From positions 4,828,501-4,892,500 of the forward strand of contig NZ_CP029043.1 in assembly GCF_003074055.1 (NCBI RefSeq): a stretch of 64,000 bases of DNA. Reading direction: 5' to 3'. The position numbers and the translations under genes are program-made. This stretch comes from Streptomyces nigra (GTDB lineage Bacteria > Actinomycetota > Actinomycetes > Streptomycetales > Streptomycetaceae). Positions 35,805 through 44,022 of this stretch are shown one piece after another. The notes under the pieces are model-generated. The model was given only the letters and a program-made list of their open reading frames with translations. It was not told the DNA's origin and made no database searches. Position 1 is the stretch's first letter, and each line of letters opens with the position of its first letter.

Positions 35805-36728
35805 ATGGGACGGTACGTCGTCCGGCGCCTGGTGCAGATGGTCCCGGTGTTCATCGGGTCCACGCTGCTGATCTTCCTCATGGTGAACGTGATGGGCGAC
35901 CCCGTCGCGGGCCTGTGCGGCGATCGCCGGTGCGACCCGGCGACGGCCACCCGGCTGCGCCAGGAGTTCGGCCTCGACCAGCCCGTGTGGCGGCAGTACC
36001 TGACCTACATGGGGAACGTGTTCACCGGGGACTTCGGGACCGCCTTCAACGGGCAGGAGGTCACCGAGCTGATGTCCACGGCCTTCCCCGTCACCCTCCG
36101 GCTGACCATCGTGGCGATCTGCTTCGAGATCCTCATCGGCGTCACCCTCGGCGTCCTCACCGGGCTGCGCCGCGGCCGCCCCGTCGACACCGGCGTACTG
36201 CTGCTCACCCTCGTCGTCATCTCCGTCCCCACCTTCGTCACCGGCCTCCTGCTCCAGCTGCTGCTCGGCGTCGAATGGGGCTGGATCAGACCCTCGGTCT
36301 CCCCGGCGGCCCCCTTCGGCGAACTCCTGCTGCCCGGCCTCGTCCTGGCCTCGGTCTCCCTGGCCTACGTCACCCGCCTCACCCGCACATCCATCGCGGA
36401 GAACCGCCGCTCCGACTACGTCCGTACGGCCGTCGCCAAGGGCCTGCCCCGCCACCGCGTCGTCACCCGCCACCTCCTGCGCAACTCCCTCATCCCGGTC
36501 GTCACGTTCCTCGGCGCCGACATCGGCTTCCTGATGGGCGGGGCGATCGTCACCGAGCGGATCTTCAACATCCACGGCGTCGGCTACCAGCTCTACCAGG
36601 GCATCGTGCGCCAGAACACCCAGACGGTCGTCGGCTTCGTGACGGTCCTCGTCCTCGTCTTCCTGCTCTGCAACCTGGTCGTCGACCTCCTCTACGCCGT
36701 ACTCGACCCGAGGATCCGCTATGCCTGA
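35805..36728 (+). CDS. Oligopeptide ABC transporter permease (DppB type), third system
   Basis: The 307-aa permease opens MGRYVVRRLVQMVPVFIGST (TM1) and has GLCGDRRC in the first periplasmic loop, FGLDQPVWRQY, and an EAA loop RSDYVRTAVAKGLPRH. The ATG at 35805 is 7 bp after the lipoprotein stop. Its stop overlaps the next start in the 8-bp sequence ATGCCTGA. Confidence 0.93.
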   Translation: MGRYVVRRLVQMVPVFIGSTLLIFLMVNVMGDPVAGLCGDRRCDPATATRLRQEFGLDQPVWRQYLTYMGNVFTGDFGTAFNGQEVTELMSTAFPVTLRLTIVAICFEILIGVTLGVLTGLRRGRPVDTGVLLLTLVVISVPTFVTGLLLQLLLGVEWGWIRPSVSPAAPFGELLLPGLVLASVSLAYVTRLTRTSIAENRRSDYVRTAVAKGLPRHRVVTRHLLRNSLIPVVTFLGADIGFLMGGAIVTERIFNIHGVGYQLYQGIVRQNTQTVVGFVTVLVLVFLLCNLVVDLLYAVLDPRIRYA

Positions 36729-37713
36729 ACAGCCGTTCCCGCCCGAGGGGGTGATCGCCGGCGGCGGCGCGATGGACCTGACCCCGACCGAGACGGGGAC
36801 GGTACGGCCCCCCGACGGAACGGGCGAACCCGCCCCACCCGCGGCCGCCCGGCCCGAAGCCACCGACCGGCCCCGCAGCCTCTGGTCCGACGCCTGGCGC
36901 GACCTGCGCCGCAACCCCGTCTTCCTGCTCTCCGCCCTGGTCATCCTCTTCCTGGTCGTCATTTCCCTGTGGCCGTCCCTGATCGCCTCCGGCAGCCCCC
37001 TGAAGTGCGACCTGGCCCGCGCCCAGCAGGGCTCCGCGCCCGGCCACCCCTTCGGCTTCGACGGCCAGGGCTGCGACGTCTACACCCGCACCGTCCACGG
37101 CGCCCGTACGTCCGTCGTCGTCGGCGTCTGCGCCACGCTCGGAGTGGCCGTCCTCGGCTCGGTCCTCGGCGCGCTCGCCGGATTCTTCGGCGGCTGGTGG
37201 GACGCCGTACTGTCCCGCGTCACCGACGTCTTCTTCGCCATCCCGGTCGTCCTGGGCGGCCTGGTCCTGCTCTCGGTCGTGACCGCCGACTCGGTCTGGC
37301 CGGTGGTCGGTTTCATCGTGCTGCTCGGCTGGCCGCAGATCTCCCGGATCGCCCGCGGCTCGGTCATCACCGTCCAGCAGAACGACTACGTCCAGGCCGC
37401 CCGCGCCCTGGGCGCCTCCCCGACCCGCCTACTGCTGCGGCACATCGCGCCCAACGCGGTCGCCCCCGTCATCGTCGTCGCGACCATCGCGCTGGGCACA
37501 TACATCGCCCTGGAGGCCACCCTCTCCTACCTCGGCGTCGGCCTGAAGCCGCCGAGCGTGTCCTGGGGCATCGACATCTCGGCCGCCTCCCCGTACATCC
37601 GCACCGCCCCGCACGCCCTGCTGTGGCCCTCGGGGGCGCTGGCGATCACCGTCCTGGCCTTCATCATGCTGGGCGACGCACTGCGCGACGCCCTCGACCC
37701 GAAGCTGAGGTGA
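36721..37713 (+). CDS. Oligopeptide ABC transporter permease (DppC type), third system
   Basis: The 330-aa permease has a long Pro/Glu-rich cytoplasmic N-terminus (about 60 residues) before TM1 (VFLLSALVILFLVVISLW), then HPFGFDGQGCDVYTRTV and the EAA loop QNDYVQAARALGASPTRLL. Start ATG 36721 overlaps the previous stop by 8 bp; an internal ATG at residue 18 is a less likely start. Confidence 0.92.
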   Translation: MPEQPFPPEGVIAGGGAMDLTPTETGTVRPPDGTGEPAPPAAARPEATDRPRSLWSDAWRDLRRNPVFLLSALVILFLVVISLWPSLIASGSPLKCDLARAQQGSAPGHPFGFDGQGCDVYTRTVHGARTSVVVGVCATLGVAVLGSVLGALAGFFGGWWDAVLSRVTDVFFAIPVVLGGLVLLSVVTADSVWPVVGFIVLLGWPQISRIARGSVITVQQNDYVQAARALGASPTRLLLRHIAPNAVAPVIVVATIALGTYIALEATLSYLGVGLKPPSVSWGIDISAASPYIRTAPHALLWPSGALAITVLAFIMLGDALRDALDPKLR

Positions 37714-37720
37714 GGACGCC

Positions 37721-38695
37721 GTGCTGCTCGACGTACGCGACCTGAAGGTGGAGTTCCGGACCCGGGACGGCATCGCCCGCGCCGTCAACGGCGTCAGCTT
37801 CGGCGTCGACGCGGGCGAGACACTCGCGGTGCTCGGCGAATCGGGCTCCGGCAAGTCCGTGACGGCACAGGCGGTGATGGGCATCCTGGACTCCCCACCG
37901 GGCCGGATCACCGCCGGAGAGGTCCTCTTCCAAGGCCGCGACCTCCTGCGGCTGAACGAGGACGAACGACGACGCGTACGGGGCGCCGGGATGGCGATGA
38001 TCTTCCAGGACGCGCTGTCGTCCCTCAACCCCGTCCTCACCGTCGGCGACCAGCTCGGCGAGATGTTCGTCGTGCACCGGGGCATGTCCCGCAAGGACGC
38101 CCGCGCCAAGGCCGTGGAGCTGATGGACCAGGTCCGCATCCCGGGCGCCAGGGAGCGCGTGAAGCAGTACCCGCACCAGTTCTCCGGCGGAATGCGCCAA
38201 CGCATCATGATCGCCATGGCGATCGCCCTGGAACCGGCCCTGATCATCGCCGACGAACCCACGACAGCCCTCGACGTCACCGTTCAAGCCCAGGTCATGG
38301 ACCTACTGGCCGAACTACGCCGCGAGTACAAGATGGCCCTCGTCCTGATCACCCACGACCTGGGCGTGGTAGCCGACGTGGCCGACCGGATCGCCGTGAT
38401 GTACGCGGGCCGGATCGTGGAGTCCGCACCGGTCCAGGACATCTACAAGGCGCCCGCCCACCCGTACACCCGGGGCCTGCTGGAGTCCGTCCCGCGCCTG
38501 GACCTCAAGGGCCGCGAACTGACCGCCATCAGCGGCCTGCCCCCCAACCTCACCCGCATCCCGCCCGGCTGCGCCTTCCACCCCCGCTGCCCGATGGCCC
38601 GCGACGTCTGCCGCACCGACGAGCCCCCGCTGTACGCGGTCTCCGAGACCCGCGGCAGCGCCTGCCACTTCCGGACGGAGTGCCTGCATGCCTGA
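37721..38695 (+). CDS. Oligopeptide ABC transporter ATPase (DppD type), third system
   Basis: The 324-aa ATPase has Walker A GESGSGKS (39-46), signature FSGGMRQR, Walker B LIIADEPTTALD and ITHDLGVV. C-terminal cysteines are CAFHPRCPMARDVC and GSACHF. The GTG at 37721 follows GAGGA. It ends in the 8-bp ATGCCTGA overlap with the next gene. Confidence 0.94.
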   Translation: MLLDVRDLKVEFRTRDGIARAVNGVSFGVDAGETLAVLGESGSGKSVTAQAVMGILDSPPGRITAGEVLFQGRDLLRLNEDERRRVRGAGMAMIFQDALSSLNPVLTVGDQLGEMFVVHRGMSRKDARAKAVELMDQVRIPGARERVKQYPHQFSGGMRQRIMIAMAIALEPALIIADEPTTALDVTVQAQVMDLLAELRREYKMALVLITHDLGVVADVADRIAVMYAGRIVESAPVQDIYKAPAHPYTRGLLESVPRLDLKGRELTAISGLPPNLTRIPPGCAFHPRCPMARDVCRTDEPPLYAVSETRGSACHFRTECLHA

Positions 38696-39722
38696 GGCGA
38701 TCCTCGAAGTCGAGGGACTGGTCAAGCACTACCCCCTCACCCGCGGCGTCCTGCTCCGCAAACAGATCGGCTCCGTGAAGGCGGTCGACGGCATCGACCT
38801 CACCCTTCACCGCGGCGAAACCCTGGGCGTCGTAGGGGAGTCCGGCTGCGGCAAGTCCACGGTGGCCCGCATGCTGGTAAACCTGGAACGCCCCACGGCC
38901 GGCACCATCCGCTACAAGGGCGAGGACATCACCGGACTCTCCGGCCGCGCCCTGAAGGCGGTGCGCCGCAACATCCAGATGGTCTTCCAGGACCCGTACA
39001 CCTCGCTCAACCCCCGGATGACGGTGGGCGACATCGTCGGCGAGCCCTACGACATCCACCCCGAGGTGGCCCCGAAGGGCGACCGCCGCCGCCGGGTGCG
39101 CGAACTCCTGGACGTGGTCGGCCTCAACCCGGAACACATCAACCGCTACCCGCACCAGTTCTCCGGCGGCCAGCGACAGCGCATCGGCATCGCACGCGGC
39201 CTGGCCCTGCGCCCGGAGATCATCGTCGCCGACGAGCCGGTCTCCGCACTCGACGTCTCCGTCCAGGCACAGGTGATCAACCTGATGGCCCGCCTGCAAC
39301 GGGAGTTCGGCCTCTCCTACGTCTTCATCGCCCACGACCTGTCGATCGTCCGCCACATCTCGGACCGCATCAGCGTGATGTACCTGGGACGCATCGTGGA
39401 AACCGGCGGAGACACCGCCATCTACGACCACCCGACCCACCCCTACACCCAGGCGCTGCTCTCCGCGGTCCCGGTCCCCGACCCGCAGGCCCGCCGCGAA
39501 CGGATCATCCTCACCGGAGACGTCCCGTCCCCGACCCAGGTGCCGTCCGGCTGCCGCTTCCGCACCCGCTGCTTCAAGGCAAGGGACCGCTGCGCGGCCG
39601 AGATCCCGGTGCTGGCGGTACCGCAAAGCCTCCGTGGCCCGGCGGCCCACCCCTCGGCGTGCCACTTCGCCGAGGAGAAACAAGTCGTCCGTACCCCCAC
39701 AAAGACCACCGAACCGCGTTAA
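38688..39722 (+). CDS. Oligopeptide ABC transporter ATPase (DppF type), third system
   Basis: The 344-aa ATPase has Walker A GESGCGKS (50-57), signature FSGGQRQR, Walker B IIVADEPVSALD and IAHDLSIV. C-terminal cysteines are CRFRTRCFKARDRC and SACHF. It is the last gene of the third importer operon, closed by a bidirectional terminator. Confidence 0.94.
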   Translation: MPEAILEVEGLVKHYPLTRGVLLRKQIGSVKAVDGIDLTLHRGETLGVVGESGCGKSTVARMLVNLERPTAGTIRYKGEDITGLSGRALKAVRRNIQMVFQDPYTSLNPRMTVGDIVGEPYDIHPEVAPKGDRRRRVRELLDVVGLNPEHINRYPHQFSGGQRQRIGIARGLALRPEIIVADEPVSALDVSVQAQVINLMARLQREFGLSYVFIAHDLSIVRHISDRISVMYLGRIVETGGDTAIYDHPTHPYTQALLSAVPVPDPQARRERIILTGDVPSPTQVPSGCRFRTRCFKARDRCAAEIPVLAVPQSLRGPAAHPSACHFAEEKQVVRTPTKTTEPR

Positions 39723-39802
39723 CACGCAGGCAACTTGACCGACCCGGTTCCGATATACGGACGCGCCAGGCTGAACACCGTACGGCCGTGCGGGTGCCGT
39801 AG

Positions 39803-39836
39803 ACGGACCGGGGCGCCCATGGGCACCCCGGTCCGT
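39803..39836. terminator. Bidirectional terminator between importer operon and S9 peptidase gene
   Basis: ACGGACCGGGG and CCCCGGTCCGT are perfect arms with an inner GCCC/GGGC pair, between convergent genes. Confidence 0.85.
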
Positions 39837-39842
39837 TGCCGT

Positions 39843-41963
39843 CTACACGAGCCCGAGAGACCGCTTCAGGAAGTCGAGCTGGAGCAACAGCAGATTCTCG
39901 GCGACCTCCTCCTGCGGGGTCATATGGGTCACCCCGGACAGCGGCAGCACCTCGTGCGCGCGCCCGGCGGCGAGCAGCGCCGAGGACAGCCGCAGCGAGT
40001 GGGCGACGACCACGTTGTCGTCCACGAGGCCGTGCACGATCATCATCGGCCGGTGCGGTTCGGCCGCGTCGACCAGACCGGCGTCGTCGATCAGCGAGTT
40101 GCGCCGGTACACCTCCGGCTGCTCGTCGGGGTGCCCGACATAGCGCTCCTGGTAGTGGGTGTCGTACAGACGCAGATCGGTGACGGGGGCGCCGACGACG
40201 GCCGCGTGGAAGACGTCGGGGCGGCGCAGGGCCGCGAGGCCCGCGAGATAGCCGCCGAAGGACCAGCCCCGGATGGCCACCCGCCCGAGGTCGAGAGGAA
40301 ACCGCTCGGCAAGACTCTCCAGGGCGTCGACCTGATCCTGCACCACGACCGCCGCGATGTCGTCCTTGACGGCCTTCTCCCAGGCCGGCGAGCGGCCCGG
40401 GGTGCCCCGCCCGTCGGCGACGATCACGGCGAAGCCCTGGTCGGCGAACCACTGGGAGGTCAGATGCGGGTTGTGGGCGGCGACCACCCGCTGGCCGTGC
40501 GGTCCCCCGTAGGGATCGAGCAAAACCGGGAGGGGGGTGTCACCGGCGTAGTCCCGAGGCATAAGCACGGCGCACGGGATGCGCCGTGCGCCCCCTTCGG
40601 TCAGCGTGAGCCGCGGAGTCACTCCGGGATCCTCGGCATGCGACCGGACCAAGCCAATCGCCTTGCCGTCGCGCAGCACCTGGACCCGGGCCCCGGCCCA
40701 CTCCGGAGTATGCGAGACGAGCACGGTCAGACCTCCGGCCCGCACCGCCGTATGCACACCGGGCTCCTGCGACACACGCTCCACACCGAGTTCGTTCACC
40801 CGGTAGACATGCACTTCACCGATCTCGGATTCACTCGCCGAGGCCCCCGCAGAAGCCGAGACAAGCACATCGTCATCGGACACATCCAGAACGGCACGCA
40901 CATGCAACTGCGCCCCGGTCAGCGGTCGTTCCCCGACCGCCAGAACCCGCGCCCCACCCTCGTCCGCGATCCGCACGAGATGACCGGACGGACTCCAGCA
41001 CGGCACACCAGGGAAAAGTTCCAGCCATTGTGGATCTTCGTCGGCGTGCACCATCCGTGTAGCCCCCGTCGCCGGGTCCACGGCGAGGAACAGCTGGCTG
41101 CGCTGGTCGCGCGCCTGTACGAGCAGCAGCGGCGCCCCCGCCGCTGACCAGTGCACTCGCGCCAGATACGGATACCGGGCCCGATCCCAGGAGACCTCGA
41201 CACGGGCCCCGTCCAACCCGACCACAAAGAGCCGGACCTCCGCATTGGGCGTCCCGGCCGCCGGATAAGCCACCTGCCGAGGCGCCCGCTCCGGATGAGC
41301 CGGATCGGAGATCCACCACCGCTGTACCGGCGTGTCGTCGGCCCGCGCCACCAGCAGCCGGTCCGACTCCGGACTCCACCAGAACCCCCGGTGACGGCCC
41401 ATCTCCTCGGCGGCGATGAACTCGGCGAGCCCATAGGCAACGCCCTCCCCCTCCGGCTCGGCGAGCGTCCGATCACCGTCCCCCTCCGCACCGACCACCC
41501 GCAGCGCACCCCGAGCGACATACGCGATGTGCCGTCCATCCGGCGAGGGACGCGGATCGATCACAGGCCCCCGAACAGGCAGTTCACGAGCCGTCCCGAC
41601 CCGCAACTCCGCCGCGAAAAGCCGCCCGGACAGGGCGAACGAGGCCAACTCGACGGCCGCGTCGGTGGCGTAGGAGACGACGCCGGCGCCCCCCTCACGG
41701 GAGCGTTCACGTCGCGCGCGCTCGTCGGTCGACAGCCTCTCCGAGGCCCCGCCCAGCAGGGCGCGCGGATCCGCCGCGACGCGCTCCCCGCCGTCCACCG
41801 TGTCGAACACCCACAGTGAACTCGCCGGGTCGGTACCGGAGGAGGAGCGCAGGAAAACAGCACGGGAACCGTCGGGCGCCACCGTGAACGCGCGGGGCGC
41901 TCCCAAGGTGAACCTCTGGGTGCGGGCGTGCCGCCTGGGGAAGGAGATCGGCTCGGTCGTCAT
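39843..41963 (-). CDS. S9 family prolyl-oligopeptidase / dipeptidyl-peptidase IV-like enzyme
   Basis: The 706-aa enzyme has an N-terminal beta-propeller (about 20-450) carrying the DPP4-type double Glu in FIAAEEMGR (anchors the substrate amino terminus). The C-terminal alpha/beta hydrolase has Ser568 in GWSFGGY, Asp648 in HGLVDDN and His680 in SGVTHMT. No signal peptide, so it is probably cytoplasmic. That fits trimming imported oligopeptides, and it sits next to three peptide importers. The ATG at 41963 has TATGGT 6 nt upstream on the same strand, suggesting a leaderless transcript. Confidence 0.93.
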   Translation of the reverse strand: MTTEPISFPRRHARTQRFTLGAPRAFTVAPDGSRAVFLRSSSGTDPASSLWVFDTVDGGERVAADPRALLGGASERLSTDERARRERSREGGAGVVSYATDAAVELASFALSGRLFAAELRVGTARELPVRGPVIDPRPSPDGRHIAYVARGALRVVGAEGDGDRTLAEPEGEGVAYGLAEFIAAEEMGRHRGFWWSPESDRLLVARADDTPVQRWWISDPAHPERAPRQVAYPAAGTPNAEVRLFVVGLDGARVEVSWDRARYPYLARVHWSAAGAPLLLVQARDQRSQLFLAVDPATGATRMVHADEDPQWLELFPGVPCWSPSGHLVRIADEGGARVLAVGERPLTGAQLHVRAVLDVSDDDVLVSASAGASASESEIGEVHVYRVNELGVERVSQEPGVHTAVRAGGLTVLVSHTPEWAGARVQVLRDGKAIGLVRSHAEDPGVTPRLTLTEGGARRIPCAVLMPRDYAGDTPLPVLLDPYGGPHGQRVVAAHNPHLTSQWFADQGFAVIVADGRGTPGRSPAWEKAVKDDIAAVVVQDQVDALESLAERFPLDLGRVAIRGWSFGGYLAGLAALRRPDVFHAAVVGAPVTDLRLYDTHYQERYVGHPDEQPEVYRRNSLIDDAGLVDAAEPHRPMMIVHGLVDDNVVVAHSLRLSSALLAAGRAHEVLPLSGVTHMTPQEEVAENLLLLQLDFLKRSLGLV

Positions 41964-42137
41964 GCCCCGACCATATTGGCCAGTGCGCCCCCTTGTGCGG
42001 CTGTGCGCCGACCGATGCGCACGTACGGATAGTTATGATCACTGTCGCATAGTGGGTATGAACCTGCTGGCTTGCTGCATGGATTTATCTGCCCCCATAG
42101 ACCGACTTCCGCTTGGGATTCTTGGAGGTGAGCCGCC

Positions 42138-42332
42138 GTGGCACTCTCGATTTCGGCGGTGGTGCTGCTGGCGATCATCGTCTTCCTGTTGATCAAGAAG
42201 TCAGGTCTGAAGGCGGGCCATGCGATCGTCTGCATGCTGCTCGGCTTCTATCTGGCGTCCTCGACCGTCGCGCCCACGATCAGTGAGCTGACGACGAACA
42301 TCGCGGGCATGATCGGCAGCATCAAGTTCTGA
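42138..42332 (+). CDS. Small two-helix membrane protein, 64 aa
   Basis: The 64-aa protein has TM1 (about 2-20: LSISAVVLLAIIVFLLI), a short KKSGLKAG loop and a second hydrophobic segment (about 28-45: IVCMLLGFYLASSTV), ending IGSIKF. The GTG at 42138 has a near-perfect GGAGGTGA SD. From memory similar proteins occur widely in Streptomyces without assigned function. It stands alone between the divergent S9 peptidase gene and mshB. Confidence 0.75.
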   Translation: MALSISAVVLLAIIVFLLIKKSGLKAGHAIVCMLLGFYLASSTVAPTISELTTNIAGMIGSIKF

Positions 42333-42597
42333 GCCCGGCGCCTCCCGACCCGGGGCCCGCACCCGCGTACGGCGGTGAGGGGACGGGGTGGGGGTTCCCG
42401 CCCGCAGCGTCCGGCGTCAAAGGGCAGCACGGGTCATCCGACCGAGCCGCCGGACCGAGGACGGACACCCCCCACCCCGTCCCCACCTCATGACCGCACC
42501 GCAGGCGCTCGGCGAACCCCACCGAGGCCGCAGTTGCGCCGCAGGCATCCCCAATCCCGCAGCGACCCACCCACCGGCGCCCACCGAGAACCCCTCG
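42333..42597. other. Spacer between the small membrane protein and mshB
   Basis: GAGG.GACGGGGTGGGGG near 42377-42396 is matched by CCCCCCACCCCGTCCCCACCTC at 42468-42490, a long-range inverted repeat that could act as terminator. No gene is visible. Confidence 0.4.
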
Positions 42598-42603
42598 TAG
42601 GCT
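42598..42603 (+). promoter_or_regulatory. Candidate -10 of a leaderless mshB transcript
   Basis: TAGGCT is followed by 7 nt then the mshB ATG, leaving no room for an SD. Confidence 0.45.
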
Positions 42604-42610
42604 GTTCGGC

Positions 42611-43468
42611 ATGACGGAACTGCCTGCCCGGCGCCTCCTCCTGGTGCACGCGCACCCGGACGACGAGTCGATCAACAACGGCGCCACCATGGCCACGTAC
42701 GCGGCCGAGGGAGCGCACGTCACCCTGGTCACCTGCACCCTGGGCGAACACGGCGAGGTCATCCCCGCCGAACTGCGCCACCTCACCGGCACCGCCCTGG
42801 GTGAACACCGCCTGGGCGAGCTCGCCGCCGCGATGCGCGAGCTGGGTGTCGAGGACTTCCGTCAGCTGGGCGGTCCCGGCCGCTACGAGGACTCCGGGAT
42901 GATGGACACCGCCGACAACGACGACCCCGCGTGCCTGTGGCAGGCGGACGTCGACGAGGCCGCCCGCGCCCTCGTGGACGTCATCCTCGAGGTCCGCCCC
43001 CAGGTCCTGGTCACCTACGACCCCGACGGCGGCTACGGCCACCCCGACCACATCCAGGCCCACCGCATCGCGATGCGAGGCGCCGAGCTGGCCGCAGCGT
43101 CCGGCTGGCGCATCCCCAAGATCTACTGGAACCGCGTTTCGCGCACCGCCGTGGACGAGGCGTTCGCCCGGCTCCAGGCGGATCTGCCGAGCCTGCCGTT
43201 CACCAAGTCCGCCACGGCGGCCGACGTACCCGGCGTCGTCGAGGACGAGCGGATCACCACCGTCATCGACGGTACCGAGCACGCCGCCGCCAAGGCCGCC
43301 GCGATGCGGGCACACGCCACCCAGATCGAGGTGTCCGGCCGGTACTTCGCGCTGTCCAACGAGCTGGCCCAGCCCCTGCTGACCACCGAGTACTACGAGC
43401 TGGTCCAGGGGCAGCCCGTCGGCGCCCCCGAGACCGACCTGTTCGCGGGGATCGAGGAGACGTCATGA
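42611..43468 (+). CDS. mshB: Mycothiol biosynthesis deacetylase MshB
   Basis: The 285-aa zinc enzyme deacetylates N-acetyl-glucosaminyl-inositol, the second committed step to mycothiol. It has HAHPDDES near the N-terminus (His15, Asp17, Asp18 aligning with the Zn/catalytic residues) and the later Zn His in GGYGHPDHIQAH. MshB and Mca share these motifs; the length, the N-terminal VHAHPDDES and the mycobacterial-like neighbourhood favour MshB. It is translationally coupled to the next gene (ATGA). Confidence 0.93.
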   Translation: MTELPARRLLLVHAHPDDESINNGATMATYAAEGAHVTLVTCTLGEHGEVIPAELRHLTGTALGEHRLGELAAAMRELGVEDFRQLGGPGRYEDSGMMDTADNDDPACLWQADVDEAARALVDVILEVRPQVLVTYDPDGGYGHPDHIQAHRIAMRGAELAAASGWRIPKIYWNRVSRTAVDEAFARLQADLPSLPFTKSATAADVPGVVEDERITTVIDGTEHAAAKAAAMRAHATQIEVSGRYFALSNELAQPLLTTEYYELVQGQPVGAPETDLFAGIEETS

Positions 43469-43866
43469 GTTCGATGCTGGCCCGCCCGATCAAGAGCCCG
43501 ACCCTGCCCAGGATCCTGGCCCACCTAGGCCTACTGCTGCTGGGCGCCCTCGTGGGCATCGCAGGCGCACTCCTGCAGCCCGCCTGGTTCCCGGGCGGCC
43601 TCCTGCTCGCCCTGGCAGGCGAGGCCGGCCTCCTCCTGGGCGCCGCAAGGGCCACCGGCAGCCGGGGCGGAGCCGTCGCCGCCGCCGCGGGCTGGGCGAT
43701 CACCGTCATCCTGCTCACGGCCAGCCGCCCCGAGGGCGACTTCGTCTTCGGCACAGGAGCCTCCGCCTACCTCTTCCTGCTCGGCGGCATGGCCCTGGCT
43801 GTGATCTGCGCCACCCTTGCCCCACTACGGCAACCGGGTGGTGACGGGGTCCGACTTGGCAAGTGA
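43465..43866 (+). CDS. DUF6113-like integral membrane protein
   Basis: The 133-aa protein has four hydrophobic helices (LLLLGALVGIAG, LLLALAGEAGLLLG, AAAAGWAITVILLTA, YLFLLGGMALAVICATL). The loop between helices 3 and 4 has SRPEGDFVFG. It overlaps the mshB stop (ATGA), with GAGGAGA as SD. Conserved next to mshB in Streptomyces from memory; function unknown. Confidence 0.82.
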   Translation: MSSMLARPIKSPTLPRILAHLGLLLLGALVGIAGALLQPAWFPGGLLLALAGEAGLLLGAARATGSRGGAVAAAAGWAITVILLTASRPEGDFVFGTGASAYLFLLGGMALAVICATLAPLRQPGGDGVRLGK

Positions 43867-44022
43867 CGTACCACTTCTTCATACCGTGCACGTGCGAGTC
43901 CCGTGTGGGTTTCCCAGGCGGTCGTGGGATACGCGCCAGAAGTGGCCAGTATGGTGGTGCGCGCCGCCGAGCCGCCCGACGCAGTGAGGTACGGGCGGCG
44001 GAGCCAACCGGGAGAACCTGCC

